Shown piece by piece: positions 24,780 through 33,111 of a stretch of DNA of 33,111 nt. Source of the stretch: Verrucomicrobiaceae bacterium (lineage in GTDB: Bacteria > Verrucomicrobiota > Verrucomicrobiia > Verrucomicrobiales > DEV007); assembly GCA_009936795.1 (NCBI GenBank), contig JAACDM010000615.1:1-33111 (forward strand). Reading direction: 5' to 3'. The notes under the pieces are model-generated. The model made no database searches. It was not told where the DNA came from and worked only from the letters and a program-made list of their open reading frames with translations. The translations under genes were made by a program, and so were the position numbers. How positions within the stretch are numbered: the first letter of the stretch is position 1; every line of letters starts with the position of its first letter.

Positions 24780-27404
24780 TTAGTTAAGCGATTCCCCGGA
24801 AGCCCCGGGACTAAGCCCATAGACTTGTTTCAATCCATAAACCAAGAGACGCTCACCATCGGTATAGAGGTTGCCAATGGGCTCATCATCATTGGCAAGT
24901 CGAATGGTTGAAAGGGAGAGTTGTTTCCCTGTCTTTGGATCTAATTGAACAATCCCATTGATGGGTTGCGGATTTTCATTGGGCTGCTGACCATTCTGTA
25001 GCTGAGCTGTTTGCACCGGACCGACCCCGTCCATGAATGACATGTAGATGCCGCCTGGCGTAAAGGCACCACGCGCATAGGATTTACCAGGAAGATCCGC
25101 ATCCCAGAGGAGTTTGCCACCATGAGCCCGGTAGCAGCGAACCGAGCGGTCACTTGCAATATAGAGCCGACCATCATGAACGGCGAGCACATAGGCATTG
25201 GGATCAGGTTCACGGAACGGAGTCTTCGGCGTTTCCCAAGCGAGTTCACCAGAGCGTCGATCCACCGCAAAGAGATACTTGAAATCAGTCCCAACGACGA
25301 TGACCTCGTTTCCATGGGGCAGGATACGATCTTCCTCATGCCCATCTAACAGTTTCCACTTATCTTGATAATTCGGGACAATACTATTCGTCGGCTGCAC
25401 CATGATCGAACTTCGGGGATAGTCTACGGCCCAGTTCAACCTCCCAGAAATGGCATCCACCGAGAAGAGCAATCCAGCACCGGAACCAATATAGGCATCT
25501 CCCGCGTCTAGACTGATCGGCACGGGTGATAAGCCTTGCACTTGCCCCGCTGGCTCATCGCAAAGAAAGGTGCGCCATACGGTCTCACCGGTTTGACGAT
25601 CTAAGCCCGCCAACCAAAGAGAAGGCCCCTCATGAACAGGCACGAGCAAGAGGTTACCGTAAGGGACGGGCGAACTGGAGAAGCCCGCACGCTGAGTAAT
25701 TGGGAGGTTTGGATTGACCGGTTCCTCAGCACGCCGATACCACTGGAGTTTCCCTGTAACGGCGTGGTAGGCCACGAGTCGGTTCTCACGGAAGCGTCCG
25801 CGTGCCGTCTGCCGCCCGATGAATCGATTCCGATTGTTCGGCTGAACGGGCGCAATTTCAACCTTCTCATCTTGGAAATCTAACGGATTCCCCTGCAGCA
25901 CATAGATGTAGTCCTTAGCCAGTGTCATCGATTGATGCACCCGATCTCCAAACAGCAACAGCTCTTCGGAACTGGTGGGAAACGGCACCGTCTGCATCTG
26001 CTGATTGCGAATGCGACTTGTCGAATTGGTGGTGTTCTCGTCGAGCACCAGGCTGTTCCGGAACCCTAACCATTTCAAACTGCCCGAACTCGGATCACAG
26101 GCCACCAAGCGATCATCCGTTTTAAAGTAGGCCGTTCCGTCGCGGCCAAGCATCTGACCGGCAGGCATAAAGAAGTCACGCCAGCGGTCTTCCATCCGCA
26201 CAGATTTTGTAGGCTTAGACTGGGTCTGGCCCACTCGAGTACGATTGCGCGCCTGAAGCTGCGCCTGGAACTGATTCACAATGTTAGGCAAAGGCGAGCG
26301 AGGGGACTCCGGCAAGACGGCCCATTCTTGAGGTAACGTTAAATCAAAGCGCTGTCTCCAGGCCACTTTCAACGTGGCGGGAAGTGGCGCAGGCAAGCTT
26401 GCTTGCACCTGCATGGGCGTTTGCAAGGGCGCGCTCCGGCCATCGCTTCCACCCAAATTGCGACGAACCTCCTCGATGTCTGCTTTGACCAATGTCAGGA
26501 TGCGACGATACGCGGGAAACTTCTCATAAAGAGCATCAACCATTCCCAGTGCCTCCACCGCACTACCCACACGAGCGAGCGACCCGGCCAATCGAATCTC
26601 CACTAGGACAGGATCGAGATCCGTCTTGGGGTACTCATCGAGGATCTTGCTGAAGAGACGGACGGCAGGGAGAAACTCACCGCGTTCCATCTTCAGGCAA
26701 CCTAACTCAAACGCTGAATCGTCGCCGACCGAACTCAGGAAGAAGCGCAGCACCACATCAGCCAACGCCGATTCACGTGTCTCAGGAGTAGCGCGGGCCA
26801 GCAAAGCCCGTGCATCGCCATCGATCTTCAATTGATAGTCTTCCAGGCTATCTCCAATCGCCCGCTTCATTGATGCTTCGATCTCAGCAAGCATCGGGCG
26901 CATTTGGCGATAGGTGTTGCCCGCGTAGGTTTCTTGCAACCAATCGGGCCTTGCTAACAGAGAGTCACTACTTTGACTGATAGCTTGTTGCCACAGTCGA
27001 GTTGCAAGATCATAGCGGCCCTGTTTGCCGAGTTGCTCAGCCCGCTCTAACAATAGCTCTGATTCACTATCTGTCTTTACCATACCAGATGCCATCGGTC
27101 GGGCAAGGCTGCGGCCTGGGATCATGAGGTTTCCTTGGAATGCCGCAGCGTCCATTCCCCCATCGATTCCCAGCACCATTTCGCCTCCTAAAACATTCGC
27201 AAGTTGCTCGAGTAACTCAGGATCCGCGTCCAGGATCTCCAAATCCTCGAGCACATCAATGACGGCACCATTCGGTGGCTCGATCTCAATGACGGGCGGC
27301 ACTTCTTCCTCCTCTTGCGACCACCCGCTGCCCATGAGGCCAAAAGCAACCGCACTCGCAGCGAGGCGAGTCTTCCAGTTTGGCGCTGTGTTTCGAAATT
27401 TCAT
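24780..27404 (-). CDS. Secreted TPR plus PQQ-type beta-propeller protein
   Basis: With the start at 27404 the product is 874 residues with a proper signal peptide (MKFRNTAPNWKTRL..., cleavage near WSQ30). A longer frame begins at 27443 but would put 13 non-signal residues in front. Residues about 115-300 are helical with TPR character (AEQLGKQGRYDLATRLWQQAIS, GEFLPAVRLFSKILDEYPKT). The C-terminal 450 residues contain about seven PQQ-like blades, each with a D/R-x-x-T/S-G-x-L-x-W pattern (CDPSSGSLKWLG, HAVTGKLQWYRR, DRQTGETVWRT, DAISGRLNWAV, DRRSGELAWET, RAHGGKLLWDA). The blades resemble BamB and quinoprotein dehydrogenases, but cofactor residues are not evident, so a protein-binding scaffold is more likely than an enzyme. 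The gene sits between the BatA-like gene (10-bp gap) and the Tat protein gene. Confidence 0.82.
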   Translation of the reverse strand: MKFRNTAPNWKTRLAASAVAFGLMGSGWSQEEEEVPPVIEIEPPNGAVIDVLEDLEILDADPELLEQLANVLGGEMVLGIDGGMDAAAFQGNLMIPGRSLARPMASGMVKTDSESELLLERAEQLGKQGRYDLATRLWQQAISQSSDSLLARPDWLQETYAGNTYRQMRPMLAEIEASMKRAIGDSLEDYQLKIDGDARALLARATPETRESALADVVLRFFLSSVGDDSAFELGCLKMERGEFLPAVRLFSKILDEYPKTDLDPVLVEIRLAGSLARVGSAVEALGMVDALYEKFPAYRRILTLVKADIEEVRRNLGGSDGRSAPLQTPMQVQASLPAPLPATLKVAWRQRFDLTLPQEWAVLPESPRSPLPNIVNQFQAQLQARNRTRVGQTQSKPTKSVRMEDRWRDFFMPAGQMLGRDGTAYFKTDDRLVACDPSSGSLKWLGFRNSLVLDENTTNSTSRIRNQQMQTVPFPTSSEELLLFGDRVHQSMTLAKDYIYVLQGNPLDFQDEKVEIAPVQPNNRNRFIGRQTARGRFRENRLVAYHAVTGKLQWYRRAEEPVNPNLPITQRAGFSSSPVPYGNLLLVPVHEGPSLWLAGLDRQTGETVWRTFLCDEPAGQVQGLSPVPISLDAGDAYIGSGAGLLFSVDAISGRLNWAVDYPRSSIMVQPTNSIVPNYQDKWKLLDGHEEDRILPHGNEVIVVGTDFKYLFAVDRRSGELAWETPKTPFREPDPNAYVLAVHDGRLYIASDRSVRCYRAHGGKLLWDADLPGKSYARGAFTPGGIYMSFMDGVGPVQTAQLQNGQQPNENPQPINGIVQLDPKTGKQLSLSTIRLANDDEPIGNLYTDGERLLVYGLKQVYGLSPGASGESLN

Positions 27405-27414
27405 GGATCGTATG

Positions 27415-29679
27415 CTACCGGCGAGCTCCCAACCACCAACCATAAATCAGTTCCACGCAGAGGAAAGCGAGGAGCAGGTAGAGTGCCCATCGCCAGAATT
27501 CAGTGCGCGATTTGGTCGCCCCCAAGTCCATGAGAGAGGCGCTCGCCACCACGATTTCCACCGGTGACTCGCCCATGGCGCTTTCCTCCGCTTTCAAATC
27601 CACCCGCTCTAGAGCGCCCTCACTCGTGTCGACATTGGCGGCAAATAGCACGCCTTCCGGGTCGCCACCATCCGTAGGCATCAGTTCGATTTCGTAAATC
27701 CCGCGCCTAGGCGTGTCTTCAAACCGCACTTCCCAATTCGTCGACTGCTCCCCACCCGCTTTCGGCAGCGCGCGGACGGGCAGGCTGCTTCCCGCAGGGG
27801 TGATCACGGAACCATCTGGACGAAACTCGGTCAGCTCCAGCCCATGAACCAGTGCCCCCCCCACAGGAAAGACACCTTCTCCCGCTCGCTGTGGCGCCAT
27901 GTAGCGTGTGAGCTCTTGCAACATGATCAGGTAGCCGACGGCTTCGGTTGGCCAATTACCCCAGTCGAGATCGAGCGCGGAGGTCACGGTCATGACTCGA
28001 CCGTTGCCGAAACTAGACTCCACGATGAGCGGCGTCTTCTCGGGATTGGAGAGACCAGCTAACACAGCCACCTTTCCACTATCAAGCGCTGCTTGGGCGG
28101 CCTGATTACTCCACCATTGAAGAATCTTCACACCAGCCAGCAACGGACTCCCATCACCATCAAACAGTTTCAGAACTGGATGCGACATCTCTTGGGGCTC
28201 CACTAAGGTCCAGGTATTGCCTTCTTCATCGCCCTGGATACCTGCTAGACTCAGAGGAACTAACCCTTCACCCTCTCTGAAAAGGTCCTTGTTGTAAGAC
28301 TCTTCATCGACCTGATCTCCTAACACCACAACCAATCCACCACCAGCATCAACCCAGTCTTCCAACCGCTGACGAGCACCATCGATCAAACGATAAACGT
28401 TGGAAAGATAAATGACCTCGTAGTCCACGAGAGGCAGCGTCTCCAGATCAGAGTCGTCGACCACAGTTAAATCGAGTCCGGAAATGGCACGACCTCGCGG
28501 TGACAAAGCTTTCTGCATGAAGAAGGTCTCACTCTCGCCGTAAGAACTCGACGGATCGCCATCGATGAGCAACACACGGAGTCCTTGTTTCACTCGGGCA
28601 GGGAAGTAGCGAACATTATCATCGGGCAGACCGTCGCCATCGCTAGGCGCAATTTCTGCTTTGAGCCGCACTGGCTCTATCAAAGACAAATCTTCAGGAC
28701 GAGCAAAGGTGAACGTGAACGAGGCTGCACCCGTTTCACCTGGCCCTACACGATCGATCACACGCTCTATTGGCAGCATTTCGCCCGCCGTCAGACGCAC
28801 GGCCAAATCGGTCACTGCAGCCCGCCCGCGATTTCGCACCGTCACTTCAAACTCGGTTGGGACACCGGCAATCAGCGCCTTGTCGCGTACAGCTACCTCT
28901 TCAACGACCACATTGTCAGTACTGCCTGCTGAGCCACCCGTCGCCGCATCCACCAAATACAGTCCAGCCGATTCCTCCGAGATGCGCTTCAGACTCGCAA
29001 AGACTTCCTTCTGCGCTTCAGGTGCCCAGTCGCGCGAACGAAAGTCACTGACCACATAGACGATACGATTCACTGCGGTCCGACCATTCGCCGATGGATC
29101 GAGCATGTCCTCGATCTCGCTCAGGGCCTTGGGCAATTGGGAGGGCGCATCGGCCGCATCCAGCTGTTTGATATCTTCCAGAATCTGACTCACCGCATCT
29201 TCTGTCAGCGGCTCATCCCGATAGATCGCACGCTCAGGGCGCGATGCTAGCACTAAGGTAAACGAATCTCCTGTGTTATTCGAAGCCAGCGTCGTGATCC
29301 AATTCGTCACGGCCTTGCCAGCCTCAGTCAATGGTGTAGTGCCACCGCTTTTTGCATTCATGCTCAGCGAATCATCCAGCAAGATCACGCGTTCGTGGCG
29401 CGCGGATTTGAAGAGACCACCACCGGCATCCGAGGTGAAGAACGGGCGCGCCAAGAGCATGCCCAAGAAGGCCATGATCAAACAGCGCAACAGGAGCAGG
29501 ATAAAGTCTTCCAGCTTCACGCGGCGCTTATTGATCTTCTGCGCCTGGAGAAGGAAATCCATGGCCGCCCAGTCGACCCGACGGAAACGCCGCTTATTCA
29601 GCAAGTGAATCAGAATGGGCAAGGCCACGCCGATGAGGCCGGCCCAGAAGAGCAAGGGAGTGGTGAAGAAGTTTCCCAT
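27415..29679 (-). CDS. BatA-like membrane protein with VWA domain
   Basis: The N terminus is the BatA signature: two membrane helices separated by a basic loop (LLFWAGLIGVALPILIHLLNKRRFRRVDWAAM, then LLLLRCLIMAFLGMLLARPFF). A VWA domain follows with intact MIDAS D102-D-S104-L-S106. Later come a beta-rich CARDB-like region (about 245-345), a GATase-like fold (about 350-590) and a final membrane helix ending YGWWLGARR. BatA proteins belong to the Bacteroides aerotolerance group and work with MoxR ATPases and DUF58 proteins at the inner membrane. Biochemical function remains uncertain, with chaperone-like assembly or envelope stress roles proposed. It is the third gene of the operon, beginning 6 bp after the DUF58 gene. 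At 754 residues it is a long form, much larger than canonical BatA. Confidence 0.9.
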   Translation of the reverse strand: MGNFFTTPLLFWAGLIGVALPILIHLLNKRRFRRVDWAAMDFLLQAQKINKRRVKLEDFILLLLRCLIMAFLGMLLARPFFTSDAGGGLFKSARHERVILLDDSLSMNAKSGGTTPLTEAGKAVTNWITTLASNNTGDSFTLVLASRPERAIYRDEPLTEDAVSQILEDIKQLDAADAPSQLPKALSEIEDMLDPSANGRTAVNRIVYVVSDFRSRDWAPEAQKEVFASLKRISEESAGLYLVDAATGGSAGSTDNVVVEEVAVRDKALIAGVPTEFEVTVRNRGRAAVTDLAVRLTAGEMLPIERVIDRVGPGETGAASFTFTFARPEDLSLIEPVRLKAEIAPSDGDGLPDDNVRYFPARVKQGLRVLLIDGDPSSSYGESETFFMQKALSPRGRAISGLDLTVVDDSDLETLPLVDYEVIYLSNVYRLIDGARQRLEDWVDAGGGLVVVLGDQVDEESYNKDLFREGEGLVPLSLAGIQGDEEGNTWTLVEPQEMSHPVLKLFDGDGSPLLAGVKILQWWSNQAAQAALDSGKVAVLAGLSNPEKTPLIVESSFGNGRVMTVTSALDLDWGNWPTEAVGYLIMLQELTRYMAPQRAGEGVFPVGGALVHGLELTEFRPDGSVITPAGSSLPVRALPKAGGEQSTNWEVRFEDTPRRGIYEIELMPTDGGDPEGVLFAANVDTSEGALERVDLKAEESAMGESPVEIVVASASLMDLGATKSRTEFWRWALYLLLAFLCVELIYGWWLGARR

Positions 29680-29685
29680 GTTGGC

Positions 29686-30615
29686 CTAACGATTGCGCGA
29701 ACGGCGGGAAAGTCGCTGCCGGGAAGCGAGGTACCGTGAGAGCACGGCATCTAAGGTGTCCTTAGTATTCATGAGCTCGTAGTCGGCGCCCAGCGAGGAA
29801 CACACCTTGCGTATGTCTTTCAAATAATTCTCGACCACATCGAGATACGTCTTTCGCAACGCACGGGGATCTGCATGTACCTGATCATCCGATTCCAAGC
29901 CGAGGAACCGCGTGTGCGTATCAAAAGGAAAGGTCAGCTCGTCGTCATGCATCACGTGCATCACCACCACTTCGTTCTTCCGCAAACGGAAGGCCTGCAG
30001 TGACGCCCGTAGTTGATCGAGGTCCGCAAAGAGATCAGAAATCAGAATGACCATGCCGCGTTTGCGAATCTGCTGGGCGAGGTCCAGAAAGACATTTCCC
30101 ACATCGGTCTTGTCATCCGGCTTCATCTGATCCAACTCGTGAACCAGACGCTTCAAGTGCATGGCCCGTCCGCTCGGCGGCAAATTTAGCGTCACCTTGT
30201 TGGTGAAGGTCACTAGTCCCACCACGTCTTGTTGCCCCTGCAAGAGGTGTGTTAGAGAAGCTGCCGCCGTTGCCGCGTAATCAAACTTCGTCCACGTATC
30301 AGAACCGTACCCCATCGACTTGCTCGCATCGACGATGATCGTACAATTGAGATTCGTTTCTTCCTCATACTCCTTGATATAAAGACGATCCGTCTTGGAC
30401 CACACCTTCCAGTCAATGTGCTTCAGTTCATCACCAGCAGCATATTCACGGTGACCCGCGAACTCCACTGCAAAGCCGCTGAACGGACTCTTATGCTGGC
30501 CGGTGATAAATCCTTCGACCACCACACGCGCACGGACATCCAGCTGCTTGATCTTCTCAAGCACCTTAGGGTCCAAGTACCTGGACGCGTCTTCCGAGGT
30601 CGTGCTGTCAGCCAT
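29686..30615 (-). CDS. DUF58 domain protein (VWA-like)
   Basis: The 309-residue protein shows the full DUF58 signature: GQHKSPFSGFAVEFAGHREYAAGDELKHIDWKVWSKTDRLYIKEYEEET, followed by a VWA-like MIDAS D96-A-S98-K-S100-M and the downstream GMVILISDLFAD strand. No membrane helix or signal is present, so it should be a cytoplasmic or membrane-associated partner. In this family the gene nearly always follows a moxR gene, as here (15-bp gap), and the VWA-like domain is thought to be the substrate adaptor for the MoxR ATPase. The C terminus is strongly basic (SRQRLSRRSRNR). Confidence 0.95.
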   Translation of the reverse strand: MADSTTSEDASRYLDPKVLEKIKQLDVRARVVVEGFITGQHKSPFSGFAVEFAGHREYAAGDELKHIDWKVWSKTDRLYIKEYEEETNLNCTIIVDASKSMGYGSDTWTKFDYAATAAASLTHLLQGQQDVVGLVTFTNKVTLNLPPSGRAMHLKRLVHELDQMKPDDKTDVGNVFLDLAQQIRKRGMVILISDLFADLDQLRASLQAFRLRKNEVVVMHVMHDDELTFPFDTHTRFLGLESDDQVHADPRALRKTYLDVVENYLKDIRKVCSSLGADYELMNTKDTLDAVLSRYLASRQRLSRRSRNR

Positions 30616-30630
30616 GAATAAAGGGAACCG

Positions 30631-31707
30631 CTAAGCAGCGTTGAACGCGGGCGCGAGTTCGGGAGCCACATCGTCCTGCTCGCGACGTTCTGGCAACTTC
30701 TCTAGCAACTGAGTCACCACGTCATCGGACGTGATGTTGTTAGACTCCGCATTGAACGTCGTGATAATTCGATGACGTAAGACCGGTTTGGAGATCGCTT
30801 TCACATCCTCAAGTGTGGCAAATGAACGACCTTCCATCACTGCCTTCGCCTTCGCTCCAAGGATGAGATACTGCACTGCACGAGGACCGGCACCCCAACT
30901 CAGAAGATCGGGCACGAAGTCGGGCACATCGCCCTGGGAGACTCGAGTCGCCCGCACAAGTCGAAGCGCATAGTGAATGACATGAGCGGGAACCGGCACA
31001 CGGCGCACGAGTTTCTGCACATCGAGAATCTCGTCAGCCGAGAGCACCGCGTCCACTTCAGAACTCACTGCCGAGGTCGTCGACGCAGCGATCTGGTACT
31101 CATCGTCGTAATCCGGATAATCGACGAACACCTTGAACATGAATCGGTCCTGCTGCGCCTCCGGCAGCGTGTAGGTACCTTCTTGTTCGATCGGGTTCTG
31201 CGTCGCCAGGACAAAGAACGGATCGGGCAACGGGTGGCGAGTCCCACCGATGGTCACTTGCCGCTCTTGCATCGCTTCCAACAGAGCCGCCTGCGTCTTC
31301 GGAGGCGTCCGGTTGATCTCATCCGCCAAGATGATATTCGCAAAGATCGGTCCCTGAATGAACCGGAACTCACGGGCACCACTCAGCTTGTCCTCTTGAA
31401 TGACCTCAGTCCCGGTAATGTCAGACGGCATCAAATCAGGAGTGAACTGAACCCGACTGAAATCGAGCTTCATCGATTTCGCCAAAGTGCTTACCATCAG
31501 CGTTTTAGCGAGACCCGGCACCCCCTCCAAGAGACAGTGTCCCTGGGAAAAGATACCCATCACCAACTGATCAATCACCTCCCCCTGACCCACGATGATC
31601 TTGCTCAGCTCTGACCGGATCTTTCCCGTCGCTGTCTTCACAGACTCTAGACTCTTAACTTCCTCATCGCTCAATCGCGATTCTTCTACAGGCTGGGTTT
31701 CAGGCAT
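30631..31707 (-). CDS. MoxR-family AAA+ ATPase
   Basis: The 358-residue cytoplasmic ATPase has a Walker A motif GVPGLAKT (62-69, Lys68), Walker B IILADE (125-130), sensor 1 in LATQNP (Asn171), and the MoxR hallmarks [18 protein letters not shown] and [18 protein letters not shown]-terminal helical lid follows (about 230-340). MoxR ATPases form hexameric rings and act with VWA-domain proteins as chaperones for assembly or activation of target complexes. This is the first gene of an eleven-gene minus-strand operon, and its start is the ATG at 31707 just below an AT-rich leader (31708-31740). No Shine-Dalgarno-like sequence stands out. Confidence 0.96.
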   Translation of the reverse strand: MPETQPVEESRLSDEEVKSLESVKTATGKIRSELSKIIVGQGEVIDQLVMGIFSQGHCLLEGVPGLAKTLMVSTLAKSMKLDFSRVQFTPDLMPSDITGTEVIQEDKLSGAREFRFIQGPIFANIILADEINRTPPKTQAALLEAMQERQVTIGGTRHPLPDPFFVLATQNPIEQEGTYTLPEAQQDRFMFKVFVDYPDYDDEYQIAASTTSAVSSEVDAVLSADEILDVQKLVRRVPVPAHVIHYALRLVRATRVSQGDVPDFVPDLLSWGAGPRAVQYLILGAKAKAVMEGRSFATLEDVKAISKPVLRHRIITTFNAESNNITSDDVVTQLLEKLPERREQDDVAPELAPAFNAA

Positions 31708-32033
31708 GATAATTCATTAAATGTTAAAGATAATGGAAATCCTAATGGCTCCAAAGAGCTACGCAACCCAATTCACCAGGGATGCGGGATCTGGTGAGGA
31801 TTATGCATGGCTCTTCCACCCCGACCAGGCCTGATTGGCTCGGCTTTACGAGCAAATTGAGACTACGGACACCAGGACAAGTAGCCGCAAATCACTTTCC
31901 CAGGCTCAAGCGACCTCCGGTCGTCCACGCGGCAATGCGCTTTCGCCTTGCTCGCCCAAGACCGCCAACATACCTTTATAACGATGTCAGGCTACACCCC
32001 GAGTTCCTTTAGCAAGAGAAGCATTGCCCCCAG
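31708..32033. promoter_or_regulatory. Divergent intergenic region upstream of moxR operon and pspC gene
   Basis: No coding frame here looks protein-like. The part next to moxR (31708-31740) is AT-rich and probably contains the operon promoter and leader. A weak minus-strand candidate is TTGCGT with TAGGAT 16 bp downstream. On the pspC side there is a TATAAC hexamer (31977-31982) that could serve as a -10, but no good -35 is placed correctly. The middle is GC-rich and featureless to my eye. No strong palindrome or riboswitch was recognised. Confidence 0.35.
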
Positions 32034-32285
32034 ATGAAGCGCCTAGAACGAGACACCGGTAAGAGATGGATTTCCGGCCTGTGCGCAGGACTCGGCAAGA
32101 CTTATAACATCGACCCTCTTGCGGTACGCCTGTCCGTATTCTTCATCACTTTCATCACAGGTGTCATGCCCGGCCTGATCACCTACGTATTAGGATGGAT
32201 TCTCACACCTACCGCAAACCAAGTGACACCTCAACACACCACTAAAGAAGAGACTAAGAACCTTAAGTTAAACCAAAGAGACTAA
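32034..32285 (+). CDS. PspC domain membrane protein
   Basis: The 83-residue protein matches the PspC domain: KRWISGLCAGLGKTYNIDPLAVRLSVFFITFITGVMPGLITYVLGWILTP, with one long hydrophobic segment (about 33-57). PspC-type proteins sit in the inner membrane and sense or respond to envelope stress. In E. coli, PspC works with PspB and PspA, but small stand-alone PspC proteins are common elsewhere. The tail from residue 70 is hydrophilic and lies within a 28-bp tandem duplication whose second copy supplies the stop codon. With one copy of the repeat the frame would continue for about 24 more residues. Confidence 0.9.
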   Translation: MKRLERDTGKRWISGLCAGLGKTYNIDPLAVRLSVFFITFITGVMPGLITYVLGWILTPTANQVTPQHTTKEETKNLKLNQRD

Positions 32286-32303
32286 GAACCTTAAGTTAAA
32301 CCA
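32248..32303 (+). repeat. 28-bp perfect tandem duplication at the pspC 3' end
   Basis: Positions 32248-32275 and 32276-32303 are identical 28-bp units containing AACCTTAAGTT. The unit is not a multiple of three, so the second copy is read in another frame and gives the TAA stop of the PspC gene. Confidence 0.95.
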
Positions 32304-32354
32304 TCAAGTCTTAGGGATCAGGGAGCACGGACAAGATCCGCTGGTATTCATAAG

Positions 32355-33030
32355 TCAACGAGCGCAATAAAGAGACCCAACCCCGCGCACCCTCTCGATC
32401 ACTTGCGGAGTTACTGGATCGCACTCGATACACTTACGGATCTTGGCGATGTGCTGATCCAAGGTGCGCGACTCGGGGTAATAGTCGAGCCCCCAAAAGC
32501 GCATCTCGATGCACGGCTTCGCCCACGTGTTCATGCAGGAGCGGTATAATCGCTACCTCGCGTGGTGAAAGTTCGATCTCACCTTCACCCTCGATCTCGG
32601 CCCGCAATTCGTTTAAATAAACCGTTAGATGGGCCATGACGAATGCAGGCCGCGTGTTCGCACCCGCCTCTTGTCGCCGCAAGGCGGCGCGAATGCCGGC
32701 TAACAGCTCGCGTTTTCCAAACGGCTTTCGGATGAAATCGTCCGCGCCCATCTCGAGGCCCACGAGCACATCGACTTCTTCATTCTTCGCGGATAGAAAG
32801 AGGATGGGTATCGCGTCGTCACGCTTTCGAATCCTTCGACAAACTTCGAAGCCATCCATCTGTGGCATCATGATGTCCAAACATACGAGGTAAGGTCGAC
32901 TACTCTCACAGAGCGACAACGCTTCTTTCCCGTCCTTGGCTAGCAAGGTGTCGAATCCCTCTGTTTTCAAAAAAGTGTCCATAGCATCCAATGTCACAGC
33001 AGCAGCATCTTCAGCCACTAATAACCTCAT
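32355..33030 (-). pseudogene. OmpR/PhoB-type response regulator, frameshifted in DNA-binding domain
   Basis: The receiver domain is intact: acidic pair E7-D8, phospho-acceptor D52 in LVCLDIMMPQMDGFEV, S80 switch position and K102 in RKPFG. The winged-helix domain starts normally (MAHLTVYLNELRAEIEGEGEIELSPREVAI...HEHVGEAVHRD176) and then leaves frame, ending at 32434. From plus 32504 downward another frame supplies the missing part, MRFWGLDYYPESRTLDQHI...VIERVRGVGSLYCAR, ending with TGA at 32355. Together they make a family-length protein of about 225-228 residues. A loss of about 8 bases between GATG sequences near 32500-32510 would explain it, for example from HRD-x-x-M. Its start overlaps the kinase stop codon (ATGA). 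As read, the product keeps the receiver but has a broken recognition helix and wing. Confidence 0.85.
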
Positions 33031-33111
33031 ACCTTCTCAACTGACGTTGCTGGTAAGCGAAGCTCAAAACAAGCACCACCATACATCGCGATGAACTCCA
33101 GCTCACCTCCA
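33027..33111 (-). CDS. Sensor histidine kinase, C-terminal end (runs off window)
   Basis: The last 27 codons of a minus-strand gene enter from the right edge: GGELEFIAMYGGACFELRLP, ending in SVEKV and a TGA. This matches the end of the HATPase_c domain of histidine kinases (usual pattern H-G-G-x-x-x-x-x-S-x-x-G-G-A-x-F-x-x-x-L-P). Its stop codon overlaps the ATG of the response regulator gene, the normal arrangement for a coupled two-component pair. The sensor part lies outside the window, so the signal is unknown. Confidence 0.8.
   Translation of the reverse strand, partial: GGELEFIAMYGGACFELRLPATSVEKV

Noticed and set aside
27405-27443. Longer start for the propeller protein gene
   Set aside because: It adds 13 residues in front of a well-formed signal peptide and would overlap the BatA-like gene by 29 bp; the ATG at 27404 fits better.
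31782-32012. 76-codon frame upstream of the pspC gene
   Set aside because: Arg/Pro-rich translation with no domain and no ribosome binding site; treated as intergenic.

Overview
The window looks like chromosomal DNA of a PVC-superphylum bacterium, most likely Verrucomicrobiota and possibly Planctomycetota. This is judged from gene content only: an iduronate-type sulfatase, a Gfo/Idh/MocA oxidoreductase of the type common in these phyla, an NPCBM protein, a lipoprotein with an Amuc_1098-like secretin stretch, and a very long MoxR/DUF58/BatA operon. No rRNA, tRNA, CRISPR array, transposase or phage gene was seen.

Left part (1-8.8 kb). The 5' end of an ECF sigma factor gene runs off the left edge. 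It is divergent from a small glutaredoxin gene followed by dtd (D-aminoacyl-tRNA deacylase). Convergent to dtd is a 1040-residue fusion of sulfatase, SMP-30/gluconolactonase and a GATase-like domain. Divergent from that fusion is a two-gene plus-strand unit: an O-antigen-ligase-like membrane protein and a 1020-residue protein with three membrane segments and a long coiled coil. The second protein resembles two neighbouring proteins of the large operon joined in one chain.

Middle part (8.8-13.8 kb). This stretch looks rearranged. A gene remnant stops at a 50-bp near-palindrome. Next to it lies a pRiA4b ORF-3-family protein of 641 residues, whose 3' end overlaps tail-to-tail with a secretin-like lipoprotein gene. 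Then comes a PP2A-type phosphoesterase gene broken by a frameshift.

Right part (13.8-31.7 kb). Eleven minus-strand genes with gaps of at most 15 bp, or overlaps, form one probable operon. In order of transcription: MoxR AAA+ ATPase, DUF58 protein, BatA-like VWA membrane protein, secreted PQQ-type beta-propeller, Tat-exported terpenoid-cyclase-fold protein, membrane VWA protein, DUF4175-like membrane protein, secreted coiled-coil protein, secreted TPR protein with a Q/G tract, NPCBM protein, and an oxidoreductase that has lost its Rossmann start. The first three are the recognised MoxR-VWA core. The rest are envelope or periplasmic proteins, so the operon probably encodes a chaperone-like system acting on an envelope complex. 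That role is inferred.

Right end (32.0-33.1 kb). A small PspC protein whose 3' end lies in a 28-bp tandem duplication is followed by a minus-strand two-component pair: a histidine kinase 3' end overlapping a response regulator with a frameshift in its DNA-binding domain. Two clear frameshifts and up to three truncations in 33 kb suggest either real gene decay or draft-quality sequence.
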